Positions 1 through 9,835 of a stretch of 47,355 nt of DNA are shown piece by piece. Within the stretch, counting starts at the first letter, position 1. Every line of letters starts with the position of its first letter. The notes under the pieces were generated by a model that was given only the letters and a program-made list of their open reading frames with translations, made no database searches and was not told the DNA's origin. The stretch is taken from positions 1-47,355 of the forward strand of contig JAFDZW010000010.1 of the NCBI GenBank assembly GCA_018266755.1, given 5' to 3'. The stretch comes from Bacteroidota bacterium. Lineage in GTDB: Bacteria > Bacteroidota > Ignavibacteria > Palsa-1295. A program made the translations under genes and the position numbers.

Positions 1-1
1 C

Positions 2-682
2 TGCGAGAAGTCAACCGATGCGGGACTTACATGGAAGCAGGTGTACACCGGGATACCTGCCGATATTTGGTACTGCACAGCGTTGTCTGATCAATTAGTT
101 TATGTTGCAGGTGCCGAAGGCTATATCGGAAGAACCACAGACGGAGGCACAACATGGGATACGGTTCATATACTTCCGAAACCATTACTCGGCCCCATCT
201 CATTTCGTGATGCTGCTCACGGTGTAATTGTCGGATCGGGAGGTCGAGTGTTGCTAACATCTGATTCAGGCACGACATGGAAACAATTACCATTCCCTGT
301 GTCAGCACAGCTAAATGGTGTCGCTATGCTCAACGATAGTGTTATGGTCATTTGCGTAGGTAGCAATATTTACCGCACGACCACCGGCGGTCTGCCATCG
401 GGTGTGCCACAGCAACCTATGATTGATCTGAGTGTCCAGGTCTATCCAAACCCCACTCCGGGGGCTTCCACGATTCAGTATGTGCTGCCTTCGGCGACTA
501 CGGTCTCGTTCACCTTCACCGATGCGCGAGGGGTTATCGTCTCCAGTACCGCGCCACAACTCCAGGATGTCGGAACGCACACACAGCCGTTCGATGCTAC
601 GCTGCTTCCGAACGGAGTGTATTATTTCACCTTGTCCACCACGCAAGGTAGAGCTACCGGTTCGATCACGGTCCAACGATAA
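2..682 (+). CDS. Beta-propeller-like T9SS-exported protein, 3' part only
   Basis: The reading frame is open from base 2, so the 5' end lies outside the window and only about 226 residues remain. Three Asp-box/BNR-type turns are visible (STDAGLTWKQ, TTDGGTTWDT, TSDSGTTWKQ), as in sialidase-like and YCF48-like beta-propellers. After a short linker, a C-terminal sorting domain begins at VYPNPTPGASTIQY and ends GRATGSITVQR, which is typical for export by the type IX secretion system and surface attachment. The stop is 13 bases before the start of the next, much longer T9SS protein, whose ribosome binding site (AAGGAG) follows directly, so the two are probably one transcript. The ligand or enzyme activity cannot be inferred. 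Confidence 0.85.
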   Translation, partial: CEKSTDAGLTWKQVYTGIPADIWYCTALSDQLVYVAGAEGYIGRTTDGGTTWDTVHILPKPLLGPISFRDAAHGVIVGSGGRVLLTSDSGTTWKQLPFPVSAQLNGVAMLNDSVMVICVGSNIYRTTTGGLPSGVPQQPMIDLSVQVYPNPTPGASTIQYVLPSATTVSFTFTDARGVIVSSTAPQLQDVGTHTQPFDATLLPNGVYYFTLSTTQGRATGSITVQR

Positions 683-695
683 GGAGAACATACAC

Positions 696-3600
696 ATGAA
701 AACGATTAACTGCGCACTGCGCCTAACGGTAGTATTGTCTGTAGTGCTACCACTCATTCTTGTTTCCGGATCGTCGGCCCAAATTGTCGTACCGAAGGGC
801 TGGGAGAATAAACATGCCATTCGATTTGCGATGTTTCTCGCAGGCAGCGAAGTTTGGCAATCCTCGGATACGGCACAACTTCACCGACAGCTCGACTCAC
901 TCGGCGTCAACTGGGACGGAGAGTGGAGTACCCTTGTGGCCAACCCGGGATATAGCAATAGTATTGTGGGCTCCACAACGGCAGGTGTCGACCCGATTGC
1001 TCCCGCACCATGGGATGTCGCCCGGTTCAAGCAGCTCCCGTATTATGCGCTCCCGTATCGCATCCCCGACCGATTCCTCAATGGTCTGATGTGGAGGTAT
1101 AACGATGCAAATGGGATCAACCCCGATGCGAGGTCATTCAATAACACCTACGACTCAAACGATATCTCACCCTTTAGTCTCTACCCTGCGAAGCATGCGT
1201 ATGTTATCGATACATTTCATACGTATCGGTATGGCGGGGTGGATCAACGGGTCAACTATGGCGATGAAGGGAGAGTCATTCTGGGTATGTCCGATATTCG
1301 CAATGCCAATGGCCAGTTCATCGAGTCCAGCAATCGATATTTCTACCCGATCTCCGGTGGGTATCGGCGAGTGTTAGGGCCATACCATTACCCTGACACC
1401 AACACATTCTTCGACTACGCCCGAGGGTTCTCTGTTACGGCAGTGTTCAATGTTGCGAACGAAATCGACACTGCACTTGCAAATGGACGACCCACGGACA
1501 GCCTTCCTTTGGTTCGATTGCAAGTATTGTTCAAACACGGTGTTGTACCGTTAAGCTTTCCAACAGGTCAATCGGTGCTGCCAATGGTACCCTATAGAAC
1601 TGCCGCGCAACCGAGTAATCCCGGATGGTATGCTCTGATTGATACAGTCATAACGAAGTCGATCTATAATTCGCTCGATGACGACTGGCGTGTTCAGGAT
1701 ACCCTTGCAAATGGGACAGCCGCTCGCTCGTGGAAATTTAAGCAGTTGCATCTCATTTTGAAGAATCTCCCAAGTGATTTGCTCTCACTCGCTGATGGCG
1801 TTCGACTGAATAACGACAATAACTTTCAAAAATTCGGAGATGGCTCTGGAAATGCATATTCGACGTACATTCATCCCGATTCGTTGGTTGACGACCCTCT
1901 TGATACTGCACTTCAGAGGCTTCCAATATTGGAGATCCGTCTCCTCTCGACATACCGAGACTCGGTCCGAGTTCGTTCACTTGCATTCGAGGATACGACA
2001 GCGGATAAATTCTATTACCGGAAGATGATCGGGGACACGTCGCATTCACGCGAGCCGAACGGCGCCGTCGGCGGATTCGACGACGTACTCGATTCTACCA
2101 TGAGCCAGATTGCCGCCGCCGTTTCGCCCCGTCTTTGGGAGTGTTTCGGCTTCGATACGTGGCAACCGTTCCATGCATACTCGCAACCGGCATTCGCACT
2201 GATCGATTTTATCGGATCGAAGTACCACCTCTATAGCCATATCCACGAGCAGGACATGGGAAATTACATTCTTCATTACCGGCGAGACCGGTTGAGCTAC
2301 GACGGCAGGGTACCGTCGATGTATGAGAACGAAGCGACCCCATGGTACAATATTGGTGTGTGCCCGGGCGATTATGTATACTACGGGCATACCAATACGA
2401 TCGCTCCCGCGTTAGGGTGGCCGAATACGGCCGATACGACGATGGGCGTACTCTACACGCGTCGCACGAGCAGTGACCCCTATAAATCGTACCGGGCATT
2501 CGATACGCTCAATAACGGCTTGGACTTTCTCAGTTCCACGCTTCGACTCTCAACGCTGATCGCTCGCGCCCATCCGAAGGGGAAGCAATTTGCGGTCGAG
2601 TTCGGTATCCCTGCATGGGGAGAACTACACATTGCAGACGGCTCTGTGAAGACGCCTGCACTCTACTGGGACTCGGTGGCACATCACTGGGTCTTCTTGC
2701 CGAAGAATGTGGAGTGGCATCAACAGATCATGTTTCCCGAAGCCATCTCTGGCCTCACCTACGGAGCACTCGCCAATGGCATTACGGCGTTCAACGATGC
2801 GCAGGGGTTTGACGATGCCCGGATGCGAGTGAATGCACCGGGGCTGTTATGCCCCGAGAGTTGGTCGTCGACCCTCGGCGGCAAATACACCTTCCGATGG
2901 TCTCACGACTTCAATTTCGGACATGCAAGGGGTAGTAATAACAACGACAGTGGGCATGTGGTGTTCATCAACGACACGAACGATGTCAACGGCGGCTTCC
3001 CGGCATATTACCTCGGGTACTCGAACACGTTCCGCACGGTTGCGCGCATCATTAGCAGAATCAATTCCGCGTACGATACGCTTGCGCGTATGACATGGCT
3101 CGGAGCGTATACGCATTTCAAGACGGCACCCGGTCATTATACCTACTCTCCGTCTGACAGTGCGACCGAGGCGAGTGCGTTCCTGAAAGTGCTCTCCACG
3201 TCTTCGGTCAAACTCTGGCAACGAGGGCGAGGCAAAACGTTCGTCGACTCGGCCGCCATCGATTCGGCGAATCGTACCTTCGTCGAGGTCGGACTCTTCT
3301 TCGACTCCGTCACGACTGCCCGAAAGAACTATGCCGCGCTTCTGGTCAACACACGCGTCTACCCATCGATCCGCGACGATGACGACAGCCTGTTCTTTAA
3401 CAAGGGCTTCGAGGCCAGTAACAAACAAAACCAACGAGCCCGCTCGATCTACGGGGATATCGACGTTCGGAAGGTCACGCTGAAGATCGACACGACTATG
3501 ATGCCGACGTCGATGCGAAGCCATTACTACGTGGTGCATGACCTGTGGCGAAAAGACACCAACTGGCTCGTGACGCCCGACTCGTCGTTCTCGGTGTATA

Positions 3601-5933
3601 TCAAACCGGGCGATGCGAAATTTCTCTACTTCGAGCCGGGTATCTCCATCCGGGCGTCGACGGGCGCGGCTACCTCCGGGATGGATTTCGCATATAACAA
3701 CGGTCGTCGCGTCGCCGAACGCATGAAAGGAACACGTACAATCGAGGCATATACACGGGGCGGAAAGCTCTTTGTCAGCAACGCCTCGCGCGGACTCGCG
3801 AGTGCGTCGATCCAGATCGAGTCCGACGGCGACAACACCGCCACCGGCGGAGAGACGCTCATAGACGGCACGACGACGTGCGCGCGTCCGTCCGTCTGTG
3901 TCGCCCGTAACGATACGGCTGTCGCACTGGTGTATTGGAAGAACAACCAACTCTTCGCAGCCTATCAGAGCCATCCCGACAGTGCATGGATTACGAGCTT
4001 TGCGAACTTCACGTATAACGCGATCGATACCTCGTCGGGATTATGGGAGGTGACACCAGTACTGACTCCTGCATCCGATAACCTCTGGATGGTAGCGGCC
4101 GGCTTCAACGGAGATGCGGCGGCAGGGAAACTGCCCGGTATCGTGGGAGCCCGCTTCAAACTCGATACCGTCGGGGGGATTACGCAGGTCGTCTGGGTGA
4201 ACGATCCGTTTACGTATCTCTTTCAGGACGGCGTGAAGGACACGACTGACTTCCTGAAATCGGAGTATCCGACCGTCTCCTCGCGTCCGATCCCAGACAG
4301 CCTGTGGCCCATTCGTCTGGCATGGCAGAAGGCCGGGAATATTCTCTACCGCAGAATTAAGTGGAGTATCGACTCGCTTCCCCCGGTACTCGACGGCATG
4401 ACGATTATTTCACGGGGATTGCCGAGCTACTGCACGAACCAGCATCCAAGTATCGCAACCATCGGGTATGAGAACGATATACCGACCGCATGGAAGAACG
4501 GGGTGCCCACTCCGATACCGTCGAATACCTCGATCAACGACTACGTGACGTGGGAAGCACAGATCAATGCACCCCCGCGATACACGTCGAATACGAAGTC
4601 GTATCCCGTACTCAAAACGCGGACGCAGCCGATCAATACGATAACAGGCTCGTGGGCACGCAGTTTCCTGGTGTTCAAACCCGATACGACCTCGACCGGA
4701 TACCGCTATCCGATTGTGACGGCCGAGAACCGGGCATTTGCACTCAGCGATGTGATGGTGGTCGGCAAACCGAGAGGGAGCATCATCTCCCCACGGAATA
4801 ATCTCGATTATGTTCGAGTGATGTGGCAAAACTTCACCTCGCACCGCCTGGATCTCGCATCGTGGTTATGGGGCTGGACACGCGGCGGTCTTCGTGAACG
4901 CGGACTCGCTCCCTCGCTTGCGCTCTCGACCGACAGTATTTCCCACCGAACGCATACATCGAGCGTCCCGCGCTCGATCGTGTTTGTCGGCGAACAATCG
5001 TCGGGCTCCGATAAGCAACTTCGCATTACCAATGGATGGGTACCATACATCGATGTGACGGCTCCGATGGTATCGCGGTTGCAGTTCTCGCTTGACAGTA
5101 CGGGAGTATCCTCGTGCACGTCGATCAAAAGCAGTATTGTCGGCGTCGTCCCGACGGTGACGGTGCAGAAGTCCGGCGGTCCGGCCCTTGCCCGTTCGTG
5201 GGCTCAGATCGATGTGACCGATCCGACGATTCTCGGCGAGAGTTGGCCGACGACAGCCCCGAATCCCATCGAGGTCTATTCCGATACCTTCTCCGTACAG
5301 AGCGGCGACTCAATCCTCGTACCGAGACGCTACGATCTCAACGACATCACGATCATTCGTAACTCGCTGGCAAGTGGGACGGATACGCTCTCGCTCGATC
5401 TGATACTGCGCAGTTTCCGTGACTCGTCGGTCATCGGGACGGTCGAGCATGCATGGATCACGAAGACGGCGATCAACTTCCCGGGGTACGGACTTGATAC
5501 GAGTTCAACACGGTATATGTACACAGGCCCAGCAGATAGTGCATTTATTACGATGGAGGTGAAGCGGTCGCAGACGGATAGTTTGGTACAGGCGTATATC
5601 GAATATGAAGACAACGACTCGTTGCCGGTGACGTCATATAAACGCCCGACGACTCAGCCATCGGTTACTGCGACCGAACCACTCGGGGTGTCTATCGTCC
5701 CGAACCCACTCTCGCTCACGGCGGCGGTGAACATCTCACTTCCGGCTGAGGCGGTAACGACGGTCGAACTCTATGACATCGGCGGGAAACGGATGCAGGT
5801 ACTGTACTCGGATGTTGCAAACGGTGAACTGCATCTGACGCTCGACGGAAGCACTCTTGCATGTGGGATGTATTTACTACGAGTACAAAGCGGTAGTACT
5901 GTTGTCACACGGAAGGTCGAACTGATGAAATAA
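696..5933 (+). CDS. Giant T9SS-exported protein, family A
   Basis: A 1745-residue protein. The start at 696 is chosen because AAGGAG lies 9 bases upstream and the N-terminus is a clear signal peptide (MKTINCALRLTVVLSVVLPL ... SSAQ); the frame is open further upstream but overlaps the previous gene. The C-terminus is a T9SS sorting domain (VSIVPNPLSL ... VELYDIGGKRM ... GMYLLRVQSG). The N-terminal half has stretches such as EAISGLTYGALANGI that recall glycosidase-type TIM barrels, but I see no assignable catalytic pair, so this is only a suggestion. The segment around AYNNGRRVAER and the later beta-rich region resemble the minus-strand protein at 10612-16221, so the two form a divergent family. 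An intrinsic terminator follows. Function unknown; probably a surface or secreted enzyme or adhesin. Confidence 0.85.
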   Translation: MKTINCALRLTVVLSVVLPLILVSGSSAQIVVPKGWENKHAIRFAMFLAGSEVWQSSDTAQLHRQLDSLGVNWDGEWSTLVANPGYSNSIVGSTTAGVDPIAPAPWDVARFKQLPYYALPYRIPDRFLNGLMWRYNDANGINPDARSFNNTYDSNDISPFSLYPAKHAYVIDTFHTYRYGGVDQRVNYGDEGRVILGMSDIRNANGQFIESSNRYFYPISGGYRRVLGPYHYPDTNTFFDYARGFSVTAVFNVANEIDTALANGRPTDSLPLVRLQVLFKHGVVPLSFPTGQSVLPMVPYRTAAQPSNPGWYALIDTVITKSIYNSLDDDWRVQDTLANGTAARSWKFKQLHLILKNLPSDLLSLADGVRLNNDNNFQKFGDGSGNAYSTYIHPDSLVDDPLDTALQRLPILEIRLLSTYRDSVRVRSLAFEDTTADKFYYRKMIGDTSHSREPNGAVGGFDDVLDSTMSQIAAAVSPRLWECFGFDTWQPFHAYSQPAFALIDFIGSKYHLYSHIHEQDMGNYILHYRRDRLSYDGRVPSMYENEATPWYNIGVCPGDYVYYGHTNTIAPALGWPNTADTTMGVLYTRRTSSDPYKSYRAFDTLNNGLDFLSSTLRLSTLIARAHPKGKQFAVEFGIPAWGELHIADGSVKTPALYWDSVAHHWVFLPKNVEWHQQIMFPEAISGLTYGALANGITAFNDAQGFDDARMRVNAPGLLCPESWSSTLGGKYTFRWSHDFNFGHARGSNNNDSGHVVFINDTNDVNGGFPAYYLGYSNTFRTVARIISRINSAYDTLARMTWLGAYTHFKTAPGHYTYSPSDSATEASAFLKVLSTSSVKLWQRGRGKTFVDSAAIDSANRTFVEVGLFFDSVTTARKNYAALLVNTRVYPSIRDDDDSLFFNKGFEASNKQNQRARSIYGDIDVRKVTLKIDTTMMPTSMRSHYYVVHDLWRKDTNWLVTPDSSFSVYIKPGDAKFLYFEPGISIRASTGAATSGMDFAYNNGRRVAERMKGTRTIEAYTRGGKLFVSNASRGLASASIQIESDGDNTATGGETLIDGTTTCARPSVCVARNDTAVALVYWKNNQLFAAYQSHPDSAWITSFANFTYNAIDTSSGLWEVTPVLTPASDNLWMVAAGFNGDAAAGKLPGIVGARFKLDTVGGITQVVWVNDPFTYLFQDGVKDTTDFLKSEYPTVSSRPIPDSLWPIRLAWQKAGNILYRRIKWSIDSLPPVLDGMTIISRGLPSYCTNQHPSIATIGYENDIPTAWKNGVPTPIPSNTSINDYVTWEAQINAPPRYTSNTKSYPVLKTRTQPINTITGSWARSFLVFKPDTTSTGYRYPIVTAENRAFALSDVMVVGKPRGSIISPRNNLDYVRVMWQNFTSHRLDLASWLWGWTRGGLRERGLAPSLALSTDSISHRTHTSSVPRSIVFVGEQSSGSDKQLRITNGWVPYIDVTAPMVSRLQFSLDSTGVSSCTSIKSSIVGVVPTVTVQKSGGPALARSWAQIDVTDPTILGESWPTTAPNPIEVYSDTFSVQSGDSILVPRRYDLNDITIIRNSLASGTDTLSLDLILRSFRDSSVIGTVEHAWITKTAINFPGYGLDTSSTRYMYTGPADSAFITMEVKRSQTDSLVQAYIEYEDNDSLPVTSYKRPTTQPSVTATEPLGVSIVPNPLSLTAAVNISLPAEAVTTVELYDIGGKRMQVLYSDVANGELHLTLDGSTLACGMYLLRVQSGSTVVTRKVELMK

Positions 5934-5967
5934 GCAGTTCGACATCCGACTAACCGGAAAAGGAGGA

Positions 5968-6000
5968 GGCCGGGGCGGTGTTGATGCGTCCCGGTCTTTT
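5968..6000 (+). terminator. Intrinsic terminator after the family A gene
   Basis: A GC-rich hairpin with arms GGCCGGGGCG and CGTCCCGGTC (two G-U pairs) and a 9-base loop is followed at once by TTTT. It sits 35 bases after the stop at 5933 and should end the transcript of the two upstream T9SS genes. Confidence 0.8.
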
Positions 6001-6390
6001 CTGTTGGAACCCCAGGTAAGCGGGTACGATTATACACTCACACTTTCTACCTATTGAGGAAGTTCTCACCACCTGCCTTTGCATGTTTCGGCAGGTCAAC
6101 AAAGCAACGCAAAAGCCAAGTCAGCAAGGGTGCTTTGACCCCGCTTTTGTACGCATATGCAGAAAAATCGAAAGCCATAGTCCTTAAAAAGTTCTTATTG
6201 TTGGCTATGTAATGCACCTCATCACTTGGGGTCGCGGTTGAGGTTGCTACATCAATAGTGCAAGCGAAGAACGAGTATCTCCATACCTTATTAAGGTCAC
6301 GGGTAAATACTTCACGATCATTGTGCATGTATGAGTACTCTGCCTATTTCCGACACGAGCAGAACTTACCATACGCTATAGACAGCAGAT
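6001..6390. other. Gap before the transposase fusion
   Basis: About 390 bases without a convincing intact gene. At 6016 there is GTAAGCGGG, which resembles the GTAAGCG-type ends of IS66 elements, but no matching inverted copy was found on the far side of the fusion gene. From about 6258 a different frame encodes a Cas4/RecB-like looking stretch (DSRFETGGFSVLIHYEPV), which may be the detached first half of the nuclease domain of the next gene. No promoter of the TAnnTTTG type was seen. Confidence 0.4.
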
Positions 6391-9300
6391 TTGAAACCGG
6401 AGGCTTTTCTGTGCTCATTCATTACGAACCAGTCAATTCGGCAGGTAGATTGTGTTCCCACATACTTCCAGAACATTTCTGTGGGACATCTGAGTATGTA
6501 CTATGAACTCCAAAACTATATCCCTATGCAACTGAAAGTACTACAAGCTATAGCTGACTGCCCCTACAAGGCATGGCAGTTATCACGTGGACCGTCACTA
6601 CAGGAATCTGTACCACCAACTACACTCGGCGGTTTATCTGTCAACGAAAGAATCTCTCTTTCAGCATGGGTGATTGAGCACTCCGAGGCCTCGTTCTCAC
6701 ATAAAGATACCAAACTCTTAACCAAGTATATAACAAAGGCTCAGGAGTTGATTCGTACAACGTATGCCATAGTATCAAACGGAAGCCCACCACCGTTCTA
6801 CAAGATCGCCCATTGTTCGGAGTGCCAGTATCGAAACAAGTGCCATACCCAACTGCAAGAGCGCGATTGCATCAGCCTCCTTCCCGGCATGACACCGACC
6901 GTACGAGAGAAGTACCACCGTAAAGGCATCACAACAATCACTCAACTTGCCCACCTGTTCCGTCCCCGCAGGCGAAGTCGTGCTCTGCATATCACTAATC
7001 GTTATCAGTGGGAGCTAAAGGCACTTGCTATTAGGGATAAGAAAACTTATGTCATCCAAGCGCCGGATATTCATTCGCAAGGAGTCTCGATCTTCATTGA
7101 CTTCGAAGGCCTTCCAACAGAGCAGTCATACTATCTGCTCGGCTGTCTGGTCGTTTCTACGTCTCAAGAACCCAAATATTATCACTGGTGGGCCGATACC
7201 CCATCACAAGAACAAGAGTGTTTCATTCAGCTCCTTAGTCTTCTGCATCAGTATCCCGATGCACCGATCTACCACTACGGAAGCTACGAGTCCAAAGCAC
7301 TGCGTTCGGTACTAAAAGCACTCGGAAAGTCATACCAACAGCAATGGGCTCTGCTCGAACCCCGATTGGTGAACCTGCTTGGCTATCTCAGAACTCACGT
7401 CTATCCGCCTACCTACGGAAACGGACTCAAAGAAGTGGCAGGGTTTCTCGGGTACACGTGGTCCGACTCGATAGCAGACGGCTATAGCAGTACCGAGTGG
7501 CGTAAGGCTTGGGAAGCGACAAACGAAGTATCGGTGCAAGAAGCCCTCATCCAGTATAACAGGGACGACTGTATGGCCTTGAGTCTCTTACACCACTGGT
7601 TCCGTCAACTGACGGAGGGAGCGATTACCGATAGCGTTCAGCAGGTGTCCGAGATGAAACGGCACTCTCCATTTCGGCTCCAGAGCAATCCGGAGTTTGG
7701 GGAAGATTACGACCGGATCAGTAAAGCCTCCTATTTCAACTATCAACGGGAAAAGATCTACTGGCGAGGACAGCCAAAGAAGAACACACCCAAAGAGAGC
7801 CCTTTAAGCCGAAGGCCTCAAAAGACGTCCAAAGGCCTGATGGTCTGGCAGCCAAAGCATGTCCATGAAATATCGGTAGCTCCGCCACTGAAACGATGCC
7901 CGAGCTGCGGCTCACGATCTCTGCGTCAAGGAGCCAAACTTTACAAGACCATTCAAACCGACCTTGCGTTTACCCGTACGGGAGTCCGTCAGCACGTCAT
8001 TGAACATCGTACACGGTACTCGGATTGCCTCGAGTGCGACGGACGAACCAATAACCGTAGCCTGAGAATGATGCACTACGGGGATAACCTCTTTGCTCTG
8101 GCAGTCCATTATTACGTGAACTACCGACTCAGTAACGCCCTGATCAGCCAACTCATCCAAGAGCAGTTCGGCATCTGGATCAGTCCGCAATACCTCGTGA
8201 TGAATAAATATACGTGGTGGAATAAGTCATGGAAACAGGAAGCGGAGTATATACAGCGGATCGTACTCAATAGTCCGTTCATCCATATCGACGAGACTCC
8301 GGTCAGACTTGCCCGTGAGAACGGATATGTTTGGGTCTGTGCTACTCCTGATTCGGTATTCTACCACTATTCGCCGACACGCTCTGCGGATGTGATTAAA
8401 GAGATACTCGGAGACTATAAAGGGATAGTGATCTCCGATTTCTTCCCGGCGTATGAAGCGATCAACGTTCAGAGACAAAAATGTCTGATTCATCTCATTA
8501 GAGATCTCAACGACGACCTGTTCAAGAGCCCGTTCGATACTGAGTTCGGTGAGATGGTATCGGAGTTTCGGACGCTCTTACGGCAGATCGTAGAGACAAT
8601 CGAGAAGTACGGACTGAAGCAATCGCGTCTGAAAAAGCATGTATCCGATACCGATCGGTTCTATCGGAAGCAGGTCGATTGTGCTCATTCGAGCGAATTA
8701 GCCTCTAAATATGCAAAACGCTTCCAGAAACACTGGGACGAGCTCTGGACCTTTCTTCATCACGATAATATCCCTTGGAATAACAACAACGCCGAGGCGG
8801 CGATCAAGGCATTTGCACAGCACCGGCGTGGGTTCAAAGGGGTCATGCATCCTCGGGGACTGCGTACCTACTTAGAGATGCTCTCCCTCTCGCAAACCTG
8901 TCGGTATCGGAATATCCCATTTCTAGGGGTATTACGCCGTAAACGAGGGATATGGGAGCATGCACGGGAAAAGAGTCTCCCGCCCTTTCTGCCATTCGCT
9001 CAGGCGAGGCTCTATGTTCATAGACTTCACTTCGAGCGTAAGCGAGAATGGATGCAGTGGGTTCAATCGGGAAAACGACCGCCGTTCATTCCCTATAACC
9101 CACACCTGACCTATCGAGGTGAAGGATGGAAGGGTTGGCAGGATTGGATTGGGTTTGAGTTCTTACCGTTCGCGAAGGCTCGGGTCTATGTTCGGTCACG
9201 AAAGATCAAGACCATGCGGGAGTATGACAAATGGTCGAAGAGCGGAAAACGTCCGAGAAATATCCCGGCAGACCCTGCCCAGATATACAAGAATACGGGT

Positions 9301-9750
9301 TGGGTCGATATTAACGATTGGTTAGGGACGAAGTCGAGAAAGAAGATGCGACTCTCGTATGAAGAAGCAAAGAAATATATGCGCTCAACGAACGTACGGA
9401 CGCAGCATCAGTTCTTCAAATGGCGGAAAACCGGTAAGCGACCGGATACCATTCCGTCCGATCCCGTTAAAACGTATCCTGAGTTTGAAGGCTGGGGAGC
9501 ATTCCTCGGTACAGGACGAATCGCAAACCAACGAAAGCGATACTGGGACTACGATCTGGCCAAGTCGTTCTTTCGGATTCTCAACGTTGACTCAAGAAAA
9601 CACTTTCATGCACTTTGTCTGGACGGGAGGATACCACCGGAAATCCCGAGAAATCCTGAGGCCTATTACCGGAAGAAAGGGACGTGGAAAGGGTATCGGG
9701 ATTTCTTGCACTTGAAAGGCGCGCTTAAGTCTATTCAAAAAGAATACTGA
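6391..9750 (+). CDS. TM0106-like nuclease / RNase H-like / IS66 transposase fusion with integrase-type repeats
   Basis: A single 1119-residue frame with four parts. Residues about 45-215 look like the C-terminal half of a Cas4/RecB-type nuclease, with a cysteine cluster (C142, C145, C151, C160) and an HhH-like segment (LLPGMTPTVREKYHRKGI), as in the TM0106 family. Residues about 230-410 are an RNase H-like exonuclease domain with D237 and E239 in FIDFEGLP and D392/D393 in YNRDDCMAL. Residues about 495-845 are an IS66-type transposase: zinc ribbon C503, C506, C546, C549, then a DDE triad D634 (HIDETPV), D683 (ISDFFPAY) and E802 (NNNAEAAIK). Residues about 866-1108 hold four repeats of about 60 residues (SGKRPxxIP core). 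The usual IS66 helper genes are absent. The start is uncertain: 6391, 6496 and 6526 are in-frame ATGs, and the nuclease part lacks a visible PD-(D/E)XK core. Either a mobile element gene or a domesticated transposase. Confidence 0.8.
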   Translation: MKPEAFLCSFITNQSIRQVDCVPTYFQNISVGHLSMYYELQNYIPMQLKVLQAIADCPYKAWQLSRGPSLQESVPPTTLGGLSVNERISLSAWVIEHSEASFSHKDTKLLTKYITKAQELIRTTYAIVSNGSPPPFYKIAHCSECQYRNKCHTQLQERDCISLLPGMTPTVREKYHRKGITTITQLAHLFRPRRRSRALHITNRYQWELKALAIRDKKTYVIQAPDIHSQGVSIFIDFEGLPTEQSYYLLGCLVVSTSQEPKYYHWWADTPSQEQECFIQLLSLLHQYPDAPIYHYGSYESKALRSVLKALGKSYQQQWALLEPRLVNLLGYLRTHVYPPTYGNGLKEVAGFLGYTWSDSIADGYSSTEWRKAWEATNEVSVQEALIQYNRDDCMALSLLHHWFRQLTEGAITDSVQQVSEMKRHSPFRLQSNPEFGEDYDRISKASYFNYQREKIYWRGQPKKNTPKESPLSRRPQKTSKGLMVWQPKHVHEISVAPPLKRCPSCGSRSLRQGAKLYKTIQTDLAFTRTGVRQHVIEHRTRYSDCLECDGRTNNRSLRMMHYGDNLFALAVHYYVNYRLSNALISQLIQEQFGIWISPQYLVMNKYTWWNKSWKQEAEYIQRIVLNSPFIHIDETPVRLARENGYVWVCATPDSVFYHYSPTRSADVIKEILGDYKGIVISDFFPAYEAINVQRQKCLIHLIRDLNDDLFKSPFDTEFGEMVSEFRTLLRQIVETIEKYGLKQSRLKKHVSDTDRFYRKQVDCAHSSELASKYAKRFQKHWDELWTFLHHDNIPWNNNNAEAAIKAFAQHRRGFKGVMHPRGLRTYLEMLSLSQTCRYRNIPFLGVLRRKRGIWEHAREKSLPPFLPFAQARLYVHRLHFERKREWMQWVQSGKRPPFIPYNPHLTYRGEGWKGWQDWIGFEFLPFAKARVYVRSRKIKTMREYDKWSKSGKRPRNIPADPAQIYKNTGWVDINDWLGTKSRKKMRLSYEEAKKYMRSTNVRTQHQFFKWRKTGKRPDTIPSDPVKTYPEFEGWGAFLGTGRIANQRKRYWDYDLAKSFFRILNVDSRKHFHALCLDGRIPPEIPRNPEAYYRKKGTWKGYRDFLHLKGALKSIQKEY

Positions 9751-9835
9751 AGGATTTGAAATGCAAAAGTCACCGTTAAGAATTATTGAGAGTAAATTCA
9801 CTATTTGAACTGCTGTTACATAGTTTACTAAAGGT

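Noticed and set aside
2847-3974. Long minus-strand open frame inside the family A gene
   Set aside because: It is arginine-rich low-quality sequence opposite a well-supported gene, a codon-bias shadow.
6016-6024. GTAAGCGGG as the left end of an IS66 element
   Set aside because: No inverted copy was found between 9750 and 10611 and no 8-base target duplication was seen.
6047-6328. Minus-strand open frame of 93 codons
   Set aside because: No recognisable motif, no ribosome binding site and no signal peptide; it lies in a gap with eroded sequence.
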